A stretch of 64,000 nt of DNA from Desulfosporosinus sp. (GTDB taxonomy: Bacteria; Bacillota; Desulfitobacteriia; Desulfitobacteriales; Desulfitobacteriaceae): positions 281,977 through 345,976 of the forward strand of contig DOPM01000020.1 in the NCBI GenBank assembly GCA_003513495.1. The letters are read 5' to 3'. A model generated the notes under the pieces. The model searched no databases and was not told the origin of the DNA. It saw only the letters and a list, made by a program, of their open reading frames with translations. Both the position numbers and the translations under genes were made by a program. Shown here in pieces: positions 34,932 to 46,600 of this stretch; positions within the stretch are counted from its first letter, which is position 1; every line of letters begins with the position of its first letter.

Positions 34932-36740
34932 TTAGCATTTTACCTGGTTTCTACCAGAGTTTTTAGCTCTATATAGGGCTTTATCAGCTGCTAAAAATAA
35001 ATCTTTATAGGAACAATCTATGTTCGGGATCATTGAAGCTACCCCTACACTTACTGTAACATAAGGTCCGACAGAAGAGTATTTATGCGGAATTTTAAGG
35101 TCTTCAATAGATTCTCGTACAAAATGGGCTACTCTAATAGCCTCATCCTTTTCTACTTCAGGCATTATCACAATAAATTCTTCTCCTCCAAAACGGGCTG
35201 TTAAGTCACTTGAACGTTTAAATATATCCTTAAGGACCTTGGCAACCTGAACCAGACACTCATCTCCCGAATTATGTCCATAACAATCGTTAAATTCCTT
35301 AAATTTATCAATATCTAATATGATTAACGAAAGTGCTCTTCCATTTCTAAGACTGCGATTCCATTCCAAAAGAATGGTATCATTGTAGCGTCGTCTGTTC
35401 CATAGCCCAGTTAAGGGATCTTTCAATGAAAGCAACTGAAGAGCCTGGTTTGTTTTCTCCAATTCAACTTTTTGGTCTTCATTTTTTTCAGCGACTGTTT
35501 TAAAGCCACTGTTTTAATTACTAATTCATCGAGATTGAGATTTACTTGTTTTAGTTGTGATGTCATTACTTCTTCCTGGTTAAGGGCTATGGAAAACCTC
35601 TTTGCCAATACCAATGAGTTCGCAAAAACGAAAACTAATTGGCCAATTGAGGAAAGATTCCCAGTTCTGACTATGGTACTTAAAAAAGAGCCTTGGTCAT
35701 TAATCCATATGCTTAAAAAAAGAATATCGTTTAGACTAGTTAGAATCAAGACGAGAGCACCCATTATTATCCACGCAAATTCTTTTTCTTTTCGATAAAG
35801 CATATAAATGAAGACACTTATGATATATATGATTAATATAATTGCAAATATTTGATATACGGGATTATAGACTGTAAAAATTCTAGCAGGAGTCACGAGC
35901 ACCAAACAGCCAAAAGAAATCCCAATTATTTGGATAGTCCTTAGAATTCTAAGGTGAAAGTATTTAGAAAAGATAGATTTAAAAAATAACAAAATTGTAG
36001 GAACCCCAAGATAAAAAGTGAGTGTTTGAATTTTCTGAGCGATTTCCAACATTTTTCCTTCTATAGAAAAATAAAATTATGTGGTATATCCCATAATCAT
36101 TAGACTTCCAAACAGAAGAAGATCATAAGCTATACTTTTATACCGTGTAGCAAGAATCTGTTTTTCATTGCCCAAAATTAAGCTTTCCAGTATTCCACCA
36201 CTTCGGTGATAAAAATTAGATACTTGTATTACAATTTCATTCTCGCCCTTTTTAGATTTAAAGAGAGCAACTTGCGGGAGATACTGAGGAACCATTGATT
36301 CTCTGCTTTTACCCACCTCTCCAGCGGAAGCAATCAGTTTCCCATTCACCCAAAGATTGTAAGAAGTAAATAATCTTGGAATCTTTAATCCTAGTCGCCC
36401 TCAGTCTTAAAATCCATCCGGTATGTGGCATAACCTTCCCCGGATAATTCTTTACCATTAACTATATATATGTTCCATGAACCAGGAACATTTATATAAT
36501 CAGTTCTTTGTGTATACTTTAGACTTTGAGGAGTACTCATCTGACTATTGTAAAACTCCCAGTAACCATCTAGCTTAATAACTTCCTTATCTAACCTCCA
36601 TTGAAGATCAAGGCTCCCTTCTTCTACCTTTGGATAACCGTAGGAAAATTCTTTGGAACATCCAACTAAAAAAATCGATATATATACTAATATTATAAAT
36701 GGAAATATGACTGTCTTAACCCTATCATTTTTAATCTCCC
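34932..36740 (-). pseudogene. 7TMR-DISM diguanylate cyclase, frameshifted
   Basis: Four blocks on the minus strand form one gene. From about 36740 is a signal-like segment ending FLVGCSKEF and a sensor domain (DGYWEFYNSQ, VPGSWNIY). At 36349-36077 the DISMED2 domain runs into TM1 (YDLLLFGSLMIMG). At 36052-35423 the rest of the seven-TM region and a linker follow. At 35462-34932 is a GGDEF domain with DPLTGLWNRRRY and RFGGEEF. Frames change near 36380, 36080 and 35460. The intact ancestor would be a membrane sensor making cyclic di-GMP. The GGDEF fragment retains its motif, but the gene as a whole is broken. Confidence 0.8.
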
Positions 36741-36902
36741 TAATTATAGAAATACAGTTAATAGTTTTTCAATAAAAAGTAAATTATTCTTTCGATAAAT
36801 TAAGTAATTATTTTTATTAATTATACACATTCTGTAGATTTCCTCTAAATCATAGTGATAGAAAACATGAATAAGCTCTCGGAAGTGACGTAAATAACAG
36901 TA

Positions 36903-37090
36903 CGAAGATGTTCATAAACATCCAAAAATATTTGGCATTAGTCAAAACAGTAGAGTGTGGTAGCTTTTATAAGAAGCGGCTAAAGAATTAGACTACTCAC
37001 AGTCAGGAATTGGCCGAATGATTAATGTCAATCATTTACATAATGGCATAATTCATATGGAAAGTAGCTAGGGTTTTAAACTTGAATAAA
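36903..37090 (+). pseudogene. LysR-family regulator, N-terminal remnant
   Basis: The plus strand encodes INIQKYLALVKTVECGSF, then after a frame change AAKELDYSQSGIGRMI, the helix-turn-helix of a LysR-type regulator. The ligand-binding domain is gone. Frameshift and truncation make it a clear remnant. Confidence 0.6.
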
Positions 37091-37095
37091 CTAAA

Positions 37096-37347
37096 CTAGG
37101 GTACTGTTACTTTTAAGATAATGGAATTGTAATAGTATAGGCAACTCTTCGCCAAATCCCTTTTTTCTCCCCAGCTTGAACGTATAAGCTGTAACCTGAC
37201 CAGCACCAATTTTTCACCTAGCCCAAAGATAAAGTTCCCTGCCATTTCATTACGGTTACCATTAAACGGAACTGACGTAAACGATACCCAAATATCTGCT
37301 CTCATCATTTTCTGAACAACCACAGCCATTTCGCTCCAACTCAACAA
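37096..37347 (-). other. unassigned ORF, doubtful
   Basis: An 83-codon frame that I cannot assign. Parts in two frames (RADIWVSFTSVPFNGNRNE and GQVTAYTFKLG) look protein-like, so it may be the tail of a lost gene. No good ribosome site is visible. Confidence 0.25.
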
Positions 37348-37476
37348 ATTGGTTATATAAATCCTATATTCGATTATGTTAATCCATTATTAACAACGAT
37401 CTATTGGCTATAATAAAATTTTTGAGGGTTTGTGTCGTTCATTATACTTATTGATCGAAAAATATATATTATAAGA

Positions 37477-37524
37477 TTGACAAAGAAAGAACATTGGTTA
37501 TAATTGATAATAGTTATCAATATC
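37477..37524 (+). promoter_or_regulatory. iron-uptake promoter with Fur box
   Basis: TTGACA (37477-37482), 16 bp, then TATAAT (37499-37504). GATAATAGTTATCAATATC (37506-37524) follows directly and resembles the Fur consensus GATAATGATAATCATTATC. Fur bound there would block the start of transcription. Confidence 0.75.
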
Positions 37525-37563
37525 AATGCTCATACTATTACAATTATAGGAGGAGAAAGAAAT

Positions 37564-38637
37564 ATGAAAAAAAGGTCAGTTACTGCAATCCTAGTCACAG
37601 GACTAATAATGGTTAGTACTATACTCACAGGATGCACCGGGAATAAAACCACAGCTAACCAACAACCACCTGCAAGCACTCAAAACCAGGTTGTAAATGT
37701 GTTCACAGAAAGGCACTACGAAACAGACAAACAGCTCTTCGAAGTATTTACTAAGGAAACAGGAATTAAAGTTAATGTTATCGAAGGCAAAGCCGATGAG
37801 TTGATTGAAAGAATGGCTACGGAAGGAATAGATTCCCAGGCAGATCTTTTCATAACAGCAGACGTTGGTAGACTTCATCGAGCCAAGGAAAAAGGATTAT
37901 TACAATCAACTTCCTCTGATATCATTGTTAAGAATGTTCCTGAAAATTTAAGAGATAAGGATAATCAGTGGTATGGTCTTACAGTACGAGCTAGGGTGCT
38001 AGTATACGATAAGAATAAGGTTACTCCGGCACAGTTTTCTACCTATGAAGACTTAGTCCAACCAAAGTGGAAAGGGAAAATTGTTGTGAGATCTTCCTCT
38101 AACATATACAACCAATCCTTATTGGCATCCTTCATAGCCATCAATGGTGAAGAACAGGCTAAAGCATGGGCACAAGGAATCGTAGATAACATGGCTAGGG
38201 CGCCAAAGGGAAATGATCGAGACCAAGCCAAGGCAGTAGTTGCTGGAGAAGGAGAAGTTGCGATCATGAATACTTACTACTTAGGGCAAATGGCAAGCTC
38301 TGCTGATCCTGAAGAAGTAAAAGTAGCTGAAAAACTTGGTGTTTTCTTCCCGAACCAAGACACCACCGGTACTCATATCAATGTAAGCGGAGCTGGTGTT
38401 ACTAAGGCCTCCAAGAATAAAGAAAATGCGATCAAACTCGTGGAGTTCTTAACGAGTGTTAAGGCTCAGAAAGAATATGCTAGCGCTAACTATGAATATC
38501 CTGTAAATGAAGCCGTAGAAGCTTCTGACTTGATTAAATCCTGGGGAGAATTTAAGCCCCAAAATATCAACTTAACCCTGTTGGGGGAAAATAACAAAAA
38601 AGCAGTGGAAATCTTTGACCAAGTCGGTTGGAAGTAA
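37564..38637 (+). CDS. iron(III) ABC transporter substrate-binding lipoprotein
   Basis: A 357-aa lipoprotein (lipobox ILTGCTGN) of the FbpA/FutA class that captures ferric iron outside the cell. The core has VVNVFTERHYETDKQLFEVFTKETGIKVN, LFITADVGRLHRAKEKGLLQ and GAGVTKASKNKENAIKLVEFLTS, with the tandem tyrosines (NTYYLGQM) that bind Fe(III). AGGAGGAG precedes the ATG at 37564. The Fur box upstream supports control by iron. The permease and ATPase genes follow. Confidence 0.9.
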   Translation: MKKRSVTAILVTGLIMVSTILTGCTGNKTTANQQPPASTQNQVVNVFTERHYETDKQLFEVFTKETGIKVNVIEGKADELIERMATEGIDSQADLFITADVGRLHRAKEKGLLQSTSSDIIVKNVPENLRDKDNQWYGLTVRARVLVYDKNKVTPAQFSTYEDLVQPKWKGKIVVRSSSNIYNQSLLASFIAINGEEQAKAWAQGIVDNMARAPKGNDRDQAKAVVAGEGEVAIMNTYYLGQMASSADPEEVKVAEKLGVFFPNQDTTGTHINVSGAGVTKASKNKENAIKLVEFLTSVKAQKEYASANYEYPVNEAVEASDLIKSWGEFKPQNINLTLLGENNKKAVEIFDQVGWK

Positions 38638-38661
38638 TAAGATTTAAACTAGTGTATAAAA

Positions 38662-38685
38662 GAGGCAGCCTGCAAAGGCTGCCTC
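38662..38685 (+). terminator. attenuator hairpin in the iron operon
   Basis: GAGGCAGCC pairs with GGCTGCCTC across 6 nt. It would favour expression of the binding protein over the permease. Confidence 0.65.
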
Positions 38686-38784
38686 AAAAAACATTGTATA
38701 TCTCATCTCTAAATTATCACATTGATTCTTTCATAACCCGTTTTAATCCATCTAGTCCGATATACGATACATGGAGGTGAAATA

Positions 38785-40425
38785 ATGCGAACTTTAAGGT
38801 TCCTAATAAATAAACTAAACGGTTGGTCGGTTTTGAGCGTTATCTTTATCCTACTTATTCTCTCTCCGAACATCGATATACTTATTCATATGTTCAATAA
38901 ACCCAATGGGAATTGGCTTCACATAAAAGCCTATTTATTAAAGGATTATATCATCAACTCTGCTATTCTGGTTACGATGACAGGTTTATTTTGTACGCTT
39001 GCAGGGACAATTATGGCTTGGTTGATTTCTGCATACAACTTTCCTTTGAGGAATTTTTTTAAATGGGCATTAATTTTGCCCTTAGCTATCCCACCTTATA
39101 TTGCTGCCTACACGTATAATGGGATTTAAGATTACACAGGGGTCGTCCAGACGTTTTTGCGAAATGATTTAGGGATACAAGTAAGTCCTAAGTATTTTGA
39201 CATCATGTCAATTTATGGGGCAGTGTTTATCTTTACCATGGTCTTATTCCCCTATGTATATATGATTACTCGGGTTTTTTTGGAAAAACAATCTGCATCC
39301 TTAATTGAAAATGCAAAACTATTAGGTAAGAATTCCTTTGAAATTTTTGTTTATGTTATTCTTCCCATATCTAGGGGGGCGATCCTAGGGGGAGCAACCT
39401 TAGTTTCTTTGGAAGTCTTAAATGACTATGGGGTGGCTGCCCATTTCGGAGTTCAAACCTTTAGCACAGCAATCTTTAAGACCTGGTTTGCCATGGGGGA
39501 TATTGATTCAGCCTTAAAATTAGCTGCTATCCTAATGTTTTCGGTTTTTGGTATTGTGCTTCTTGAGAAAATCCTAAGAGGTAAGAAAAAGTATAACTTT
39601 ACATCAAAAGTAAGGCCCATTGTGCGAAAACAGCTAAAAGGAACTCTAGCGTCCCTCGCTGTCTTTATCTGCTTCATTTTCTTTAGTTTTGGTTTCATTA
39701 TCCCCACCCTGCAATTACTTCACTGGAGTGTTTTAACTTATAAAAAGACCTTAAATATTTACTTTATTCAGTTAATGTTTAACTCCGTTTGGGTTGCATT
39801 CGTTGCCACTCTCTTGATTATAATGATTTCTATTGTAATCGCCAACTTCTGTAGAATGGAGGGTACATGGTTTTCCAAACTGACTTCTAAGCTTACGCTT
39901 GTAGGATATTCCATTCCCGGGGCTGTAATTGCTATCGGGGTTATTCTGTTCATTATTCAATTAGATCATAAGCTTCAGTGGCTCTACAAGATGATTGATC
40001 CAGATTCTATTACCTTGGTACTGGGCACAAGCATTATAATGTTGCTCTTCGCTTATGTGATTCGATTTTTAGCGGTAGGCTATCAAGCCGTTGAATCTGG
40101 GTTTGAAAAAGTAGGGAAAAAGTTTTTTGAGGCTTCAAGAATGTTGGGTAAGAATGTCACTCAAACCTTCTTTCAAGTCGACTTTCCTATGCTCAAACCA
40201 GCGATAATAAGCGGATTTGCCCTGACCTTTGTAGATATAATGAAGGAACTCCCCTTAACTCTAATTTTACGACCCTATAATTTTAATACATTGGCCACCA
40301 AATCGTATGAATATGCCAACAATGAAATGATACATGAAGCATCAATTGCTTCGTTAATCATAATTCTAGTAAGCCTCTGTGCCATATACCTATTATATAT
40401 ATTAGGAGATAAGGAGAAAGTCTAA
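38785..40425 (+). pseudogene. iron(III) ABC permease with an in-frame TAA
   Basis: An FbpB-type double permease of about 546 codons in a single frame, broken only by TAA at 39127-39129. The reading around it, YTYNGI-stop-DYTGVVQTFLRNDLG, suggests loss of a Leu codon (TTA to TAA). Both halves keep permease EAA-type loops (AKLLGKNSFEIFVYVILPISRGA and ASRMLGKNVTQTFFQVDFPMLKPA). GGAGGTG precedes the first ATG. The mutation should inactivate iron uptake by this system unless the codon is suppressed. Confidence 0.8.
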
Positions 40426-41099
40426 TGTTTATCGAAATTGAAGATTTATGTTTTAGATATCCGAATGCACCCAAAGCTGTAATCCAGGATTTTAGTGTGA
40501 CTATTGAACATGGAGAGGTCATTTGCATTCTAGGAGAAAGTGGTGGCGGAAAAAGTACTGTTTTAAGACTTGTTGCAGGTTTGGAAATTCCAAGTAAAGG
40601 ACGCATTAAGATTAACGAAATAACGATGGTAGATCAGAGCGTGTTTGTACCACCTGAGAAGCGAGGGGTCGGCATGGTTTTTCAGGATTATGCCTTATTC
40701 CCACATATGACGGTGTCAGAAAATATTCGGTTTGGCTTAAAAAAAATGAATAACAAAGAAAAAGATTTTAGGATTAATCAGATGTTGGATTTGGTAAACT
40801 TAGGGGATTATGGGAAACGATATCCCTATGAATTAAGTGGAGGTCAACAGCAACGGGTTGCTATTGCTCGAACGCTTGCTCCAAAACCTTCACTGCTCCT
40901 GTTAGATGAGCCCTTTAGTAATCTAGATACCGAACTTCGAAGTAAAATCAGGGAAGAAATAAATATTATTTTAAAACAGACTAGCATTACCGTAATATTT
41001 GTAACTCATGATAAAGAAGATGCCAAGGCCATGGCTGACCGAATTGTTATACTCAAAGAAGGAAAAATAGTGGAAATTGTAGATTCTATATTATTTTGA
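40425..41099 (+). CDS. iron(III) ABC transporter ATPase
   Basis: A 224-aa ATP-binding subunit: Walker A GESGGGKST, Q-loop VFQDYALFPHMTV, signature LSGGQQQRVAIART, Walker B LLLLDEP and H-loop VTHD. It begins at the last base of the permease frame. FbpC proteins are usually about 340 residues with a C-terminal regulatory TOBE domain, absent here, so the gene may be truncated but retains a complete ATPase core. Confidence 0.85.
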   Translation: MFIEIEDLCFRYPNAPKAVIQDFSVTIEHGEVICILGESGGGKSTVLRLVAGLEIPSKGRIKINEITMVDQSVFVPPEKRGVGMVFQDYALFPHMTVSENIRFGLKKMNNKEKDFRINQMLDLVNLGDYGKRYPYELSGGQQQRVAIARTLAPKPSLLLLDEPFSNLDTELRSKIREEINIILKQTSITVIFVTHDKEDAKAMADRIVILKEGKIVEIVDSILF

Positions 41100-41221
41100 A
41101 TTGCCTTTAAAAGCAGTGGAGCTAAAATACCTGAAAGAGTGCAAACCATTGTATATGTCCTACTTAAACGTTATTACTGAGTACACTCTCAGTAATTTTC
41201 TGGCTTTCACCCTTAAGCTGA

Positions 41222-42101
41222 TTAATCCCCTAAACCATAGCTCCACTCGATATCCTGAGGCACTCCATCAAAATGTTCTTCAATCCGGAGACATAGACAG
41301 GCCAACTCTCGAACCTGTTGAACGGTTAAACACCCTCGTGTAGAGCGTTTTGTCCGAATGAAGGGTGAAGGCGATTGTACCTTTTGCGGAGCAGGAGAGA
41401 ATTTAAGGACTCCTCCGTCAGGACGCCTGGCTAGCCATTGATCAGGCACGATTTCTCCTTGAACTAAAGTCTCCCCGACACCGTGTATAGCATTAATAAT
41501 CAATTCACTTGAATCATTTGAAAGAGGGTTAACTGTAAAAAACCACTCCCAAGACCTCATGTGGCGCCATTTCCTGAATGATTACAGCAAGGGCGACCTC
41601 ACTTTCTCCAAATCCTTGTAATGAACGGTACTGGACTGCTCGTGGTGCCCAAAGAGAAGCCCAACATTTTTTTACGGCTTCAAGAACCGCACTTTCTCCC
41701 TTTATATTAAGATACGACTCTTGTTGACCTGCAAAATTTGCAGTGGGTAGATCTTCAGCAGTAGCCGATGAACGGACAGCGACATAAGGACTTCCCATCT
41801 TCCTATAAGCTTTGAGGATTTCCATCGTTACCTCATCAGGCAAGTCAACCCGTTCTATTTTCCTCCGAATCTGAGAAGTTATCTCTTCTAAAGTAGCAAA
41901 GTCTCTCTCGTTAATTTCCGGCACATGAATCTTCGATAAACAACGACGATACCCTTCAACGGTTAAAACAAAGTCCTGAGGTACTTTCATTCCTGCTAAC
42001 ACTAATTCGCCTAGATTAGCCCCTTTTCCGCCAGCTAACGATAGGTCTTCTCTTGTTAATTCTTGAAGTAAGCGTACATATTTCATCCCATTCTTCTCCA
42101 T
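41222..42101 (-). pseudogene. PEP synthase-like ATP-grasp domain, frameshifted and truncated
   Basis: The N-terminal nucleotide-binding part of a phosphoenolpyruvate synthase: LSLAGGKGANLGELVLAGMKVPQDF, VAVRSSATAEDLPTANFAGQQESYLN. The frame shifts near 41545, where HEVLGVVFYS and then WFFTVNPLSNDSSELIINAIHGVGE both encode the next conserved block. The gene stops after QDIEWSYG, before the phosphohistidine and PEP domains. Confidence 0.8.
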
Positions 42102-42123
42102 TTAGTATTTTACTTTAGTTATC

Positions 42124-42480
42124 TCAATCCAAGACTTGAACCTTTCCAGCGGCTCCGTCCACACGGACACGTTGCCCGTTATGCAAGATTTTTGTTCCAT
42201 TAATCGTCCCAACGACGGAAGGAAGTCTGTATTCTCGAGAAACAATTGCTGCATGAGACAACATTCCACCTGAATCAGTAACTAAGGCAGATACCTGCGG
42301 AAAGAGTCTGTCCAAGTTGGGGTAGGTCAACGGACAGACTAAGACCTCCCCTTCTTAACCAAATGGAACTCCTCTGCTGTATAAATAATTCGCAACGGGT
42401 CCTTCTGCAGCTCCAGCGACGCTCCCTTTTGCACTTCAATAAGAGTTATCCCGCATCCAGAACCCCTTAGCTTCCCAAAG
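42124..42480 (-). pseudogene. PEP-utilising mobile-domain remnant
   Basis: The minus strand encodes RIIYTAEEFHLVKKG, then after a frame change LVCPLTYPNLDRLFP and the phosphohistidine loop SGGMLSHAAIVSREYRLPSVVGT. That is the swivel domain of a PEP synthase/rifampicin phosphotransferase-type enzyme. It lies 5' of the ATP-grasp fragment, opposite to the order within one gene, so two tandem paralogues have probably been deleted into each other. Confidence 0.7.
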
Positions 42481-42537
42481 AGACATACCTTTCTACCTCC
42501 CCAATTTTCAGGTAATTTCTCACTGCTTTATCATCGC

Positions 42538-42929
42538 ACATGATAAGTAAAGAGAGTTCCATCTAAATGTTCCGGTATGAGTCCACGCTTCATCTTTTCA
42601 ATTAAGGTAACTAAGAAAAGTTCAGGTCTTCTTAGTGTCCACTCGACAGCATTAGAAATGATGGCCTAAATTTGGTTCTCTATTCCTGTAGTGATTTCAA
42701 ACAAATTATCAACTTGCTTTGTCAATATTTCTTCCGTATCGTAAAATATCTCAAGCGCTAAATCTTCTTTTGTCTGGGAATAATTATAGTAAGTTCCCTT
42801 GCTACCCCCGGCTATGCCAGTGATCTCCTCAATTGTTGTTTCCGCAAACCCTTTATTCCTGAAAAGCTCTTCACCTGCTCGTACAAGGGCGGATTTAACT
42901 TCCGCTTTTTGCTTATCTCTTAATTTCAT
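42538..42929 (-). pseudogene. TetR-family regulator with premature TAG
   Basis: The first 87 codons encode a TetR helix-turn-helix (AETTIEEITGIAGGSKGTYYNYSQTKEDL). TAG at 42666 is followed in the same frame by AIISNAVEWTLRRPELFLVTLIEKMKRGLIPE, the continuing ligand domain, to about 42538. It was probably the regulator of the PEP synthase-like genes beside it. Confidence 0.65.
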
Positions 42930-43073
42930 TGTAATTCTTCACCTCGATGTAAGTTAATATTTAATAAATTATACAAACATTAGCCATTCGATATGCACTG
43001 TGCACAAAATGGTTGGATTCAATATATTTCAAAAGATTCGCATGTCAACCAGATTTCATAATCGATAATATAA

Positions 43074-43118
43074 AAAAGCCATAATCTCGTATTTATTTCT
43101 TGCAGAGATTATGGCTTC
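43074..43118 (-). terminator. strong minus-strand terminator
   Basis: On the minus strand AAGCCATAATCTC pairs with GAGATTATGGCTT across about 15 nt, followed by TTTTTATA. It lies upstream of the TetR remnant and may belong to the R1 copy at 43160. Confidence 0.8.
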
Positions 43119-43159
43119 ATTTTTATTTTTAAAACCGCAAATAGAGCGCCATTAAAATA

Positions 43160-43330
43160 GGGTACTGCCTCCTAAATACTAAGAGACAATACCATAACCT
43201 TATTTATAAGGGTTGATGTTTTTATATTATTGGTCTTTGTTTCTAACAGACGCTTGGGCCGCTGCTATCATAAAGGACCCATTACTATTTTTACTATTAG
43301 GGAACACTTTTATCAATCTGTGCAAAAATT
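43160..43330 (-). repeat. R1 repeat, copy 2
   Basis: A hairpin GGGTACTGCCTC/GAGACAATACC (43160-43193) precedes a block at about 43236-43320 ending IAAAQASVRNKDQ on the minus strand. The frame reads on upstream to about 43412 as TLRSSKKQFLHRLIKVF. No other gene is visible in 42930-43684. Confidence 0.6.
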
Positions 43331-43684
43331 GTTTTTTACTACTCCTTAATGTAAATTGAGGGAATGAATTGGAAACTTGGAGAGTTATTAGATGTTGCTG
43401 ATCAATAGGCAATGATTACAAAAGTCTAAAATAATAAATCGCAGAAGAAAAAACGAACTAATTGCCATGGGGAGGGGGTAACTATACTTTTTTAACATCC
43501 TAGAAGTTGTTTTGATGCATTTTTTGAGTTCCCATTAAAGTCCTTTCTAAATTAGAAATTCAATCCAATAACAGTTGCGCTAACCATCGCCATATCTGAG
43601 GGTCGAAAAGTTATCAGTAGGAATTGAATCTTCTTCCCAGTACGATCATGACTGCATAAAATGATGTATAGGGAGGAGAGAAAA

Positions 43685-46600
43685 ATGCAAACGAATGAAT
43701 CTTTTAAACGAGCGGCTCTCGTCGTCGATCCGAATACTGGATACCTTGTTCCCAACTATTTTGGTACGGCCAACTGGGCCTATACTCCGCCAGTAAGAAA
43801 ATTCATTGATGCAATGCCGGGGATGGGATCGAATGGCGCAAATGCATTGGGCCAGTACATTCCAGTTGCTGTTGCCGATACGATAACCTATCCGGGCTCT
43901 GATTACTACGAAATTGCTGTAATAGAGTTTAAAGAACAAATGCACACGGATTTACCACCCACCACGCTCCGTGGATATGTACAATTATCTACTTCTGTCG
44001 TTCCAGGTGCGCAAATTACATTAACCAATAATGGTAATCTGATTTTCAAAGGTGATGGCACCCAGGCTTACGGCGTGGATGCGCCTCATTATATGGGGCC
44101 TGCTATTATTGCCACTCGCGACGTACCAGTTAGAATCAAATTCTACAATCTGCTTCCTATCGGTACTGGTGGTGACCTTTTTATCCCGGTGGATACAACC
44201 GTTATGGGGGCGGGGCATGGGCCACTAGGGCATGCTGCCATGCCTATGAATTACACGCAAAACCGCGCCAACGTACATCTCCATGGTAATAATACCGTCT
44301 GGATCAGCGATGGGACACCTCATCAGTGGATTACCCCAGCAGGAGAAGATACTCCCTATCCTCAGGGGGTTAGTGTCGTAAATGTCCCTGATATGGAGAA
44401 TGTCGATAACCCACGCGATGGGATGCAGACTTTGTACTACACTAACGCTCAAAGTGCTAGACTGATGTTTTATCATGATCACTCTTATGGTATTACTCGT
44501 CTAAATGTCTATGTAGGAGAAGCCGCGGCATATCTATTAACAGATCAGGTGGAGCAGGATCTAATCAATGGTACCAACGAATCCGGCGTCAATCCAGGCA
44601 TGGAAAAGATCCTTCCTGATCTTGGAATTCCCCTGGTCATTCAGGACAAGACCTTCGTAGATAGCAACACCATCCTTAATACGGATCCCACTTGGACCTG
44701 GGGGACTACAGCAGGTACACCCAATACCGGAGACCTCTGGTATCCTCACGTCTATAGCCCCGCCCAAAATCCTTGGGATCTCACCGGGACAAATCCGTTT
44801 GGCCGCTGGATGTACGGTCCGTGGTTTTGGCCGCCCACAACAAATATAAAACATGGCCCGGTTCCGAACCCTTACTACGATCCGGTAACTGCCCCCGAGC
44901 AACCTCCGATGATGCCTGACATGCCTTACCCTTCCATGCCGGGCGAGGCGTTTATGGACACTCCGCTTGTTAACGGGACGGCCTACCCCTACCTGGAAGT
45001 GGAGCCTAAATCTTATCGTTTCCGCATCCTAAATGCCGCTGATGACCGTTTCTTTAACCTGCAGATGTATGTAGCTGATTCTGCCGGCTACATCTCGCCT
45101 GACACGGGATATGCAACAGAAGTTAAGATGGTATCCGCATGCGGAACACCTGGTCTTCCTGCCGACTGGCCTAGTGGTGTGCCCGATCCAGCCTTGAAAG
45201 GACCGGACTGGATTCAAATTGGGACCGAAAGTGGATTCCTGCCAGCACCTGTGGTGATTCCAAGCCAACCTATCACTTGGAACCTGAATGCGACTACATT
45301 CAACGCAGGAAACGTTGATCAGCACTCTCTTCTGATAGGAACAGCGGAACGAGTAGATGTCATCGTTGACTTTTCCCAATATGCTGGGCAAACCCTCATT
45401 CTCTACAACGATGCTCCCGCAGCTTTCCCAGCGTCCGACCCTCGCTATGACTATTATACGGGTAACCCGGACCAGACTGCCGAGGGTGGTGCGCCGAGTA
45501 CACAACCTGGCTATGGTCCTAACATTCGCACAATTATGCAAATCCGGGTGGTGGCTTCATCTCCCGCTCCTGCGTTCGATATAGCCGCTTTAGAAGCTGT
45601 GTTTACTAAAACCGACACAAAAAGAGGCGTCTTTGAAGTAACCCATGATCCGATCATCATACCACAAGCCGCTTACAACTCTGCCTACAACGTCACAAAT
45701 TTCCCTTCTGATGCCGAAAGCGCCTATGTACAACTTGAAGATTTCTCCAAGACCTTTCGACCGATAGACTCGAACGGGTTGCTACAGCCACCTGTTACCC
45801 TATCAATCGAACCGAAGGCTTTGCAGGACGAAATGGGTGAAGTCTACGACACCCAGTATGGTCGGATGAGTGGCATGCTTGGGCTCGAATTCCCGGTTAC
45901 CAGTTCTAATTTTAACCAATTTGTTGTCTACGGCTATGCAAGTCCGCCAGTTGAGATTGTCAGAGGTACAGCAAATCTTAATGCGACTCCTATCGGCTCT
46001 CTTATGGATGGGACTCAGATCTGGAAGATCACTCACAACGGTGTGGATACTCATACTATTCATACTCACCTGTTTTCAGCGCAGCTTATCAACCGGGTTG
46101 CCTGGGACGGTGCAATGTTACCACCTGATCTTAATGAGTTGGGCTGGAAGGAAACCTTTAGGGTGAACCCCCTCGAGCATACTGTTATTGCACTGAGACC
46201 AACTATTCCTACCGATTCACAGGTACCCTTCGACGTGCCAAACAGCGTTCGCCTGATCGACCCAACAATGCCCGTGGGCACTTTACTCACTCCCCCACCA
46301 CCTGCAGGGTGGTTCGACCCATTGGGTAATCCAATCAACCAAGTGACTAACCATTTAGTGAACTTTGGTTGGGAGTACGTGTATCACTGCCATATTCTCG
46401 CCCATGAAGAGATGGATATGATGCATGCAATGGTATTTGCCGTTCCACCGAAAGCGCCCACCAATCTAATTGGCAATCTTTTCGGTTCCGACTTTAACAA
46501 ACGTGTAGTTTTAACCTGGATAAACAATTCTAAAAACGAAACTAGCATCACGGTTGAAAGAACAGTCAATAGTGCTGGCCAATGGACTACTCTAGTAATG

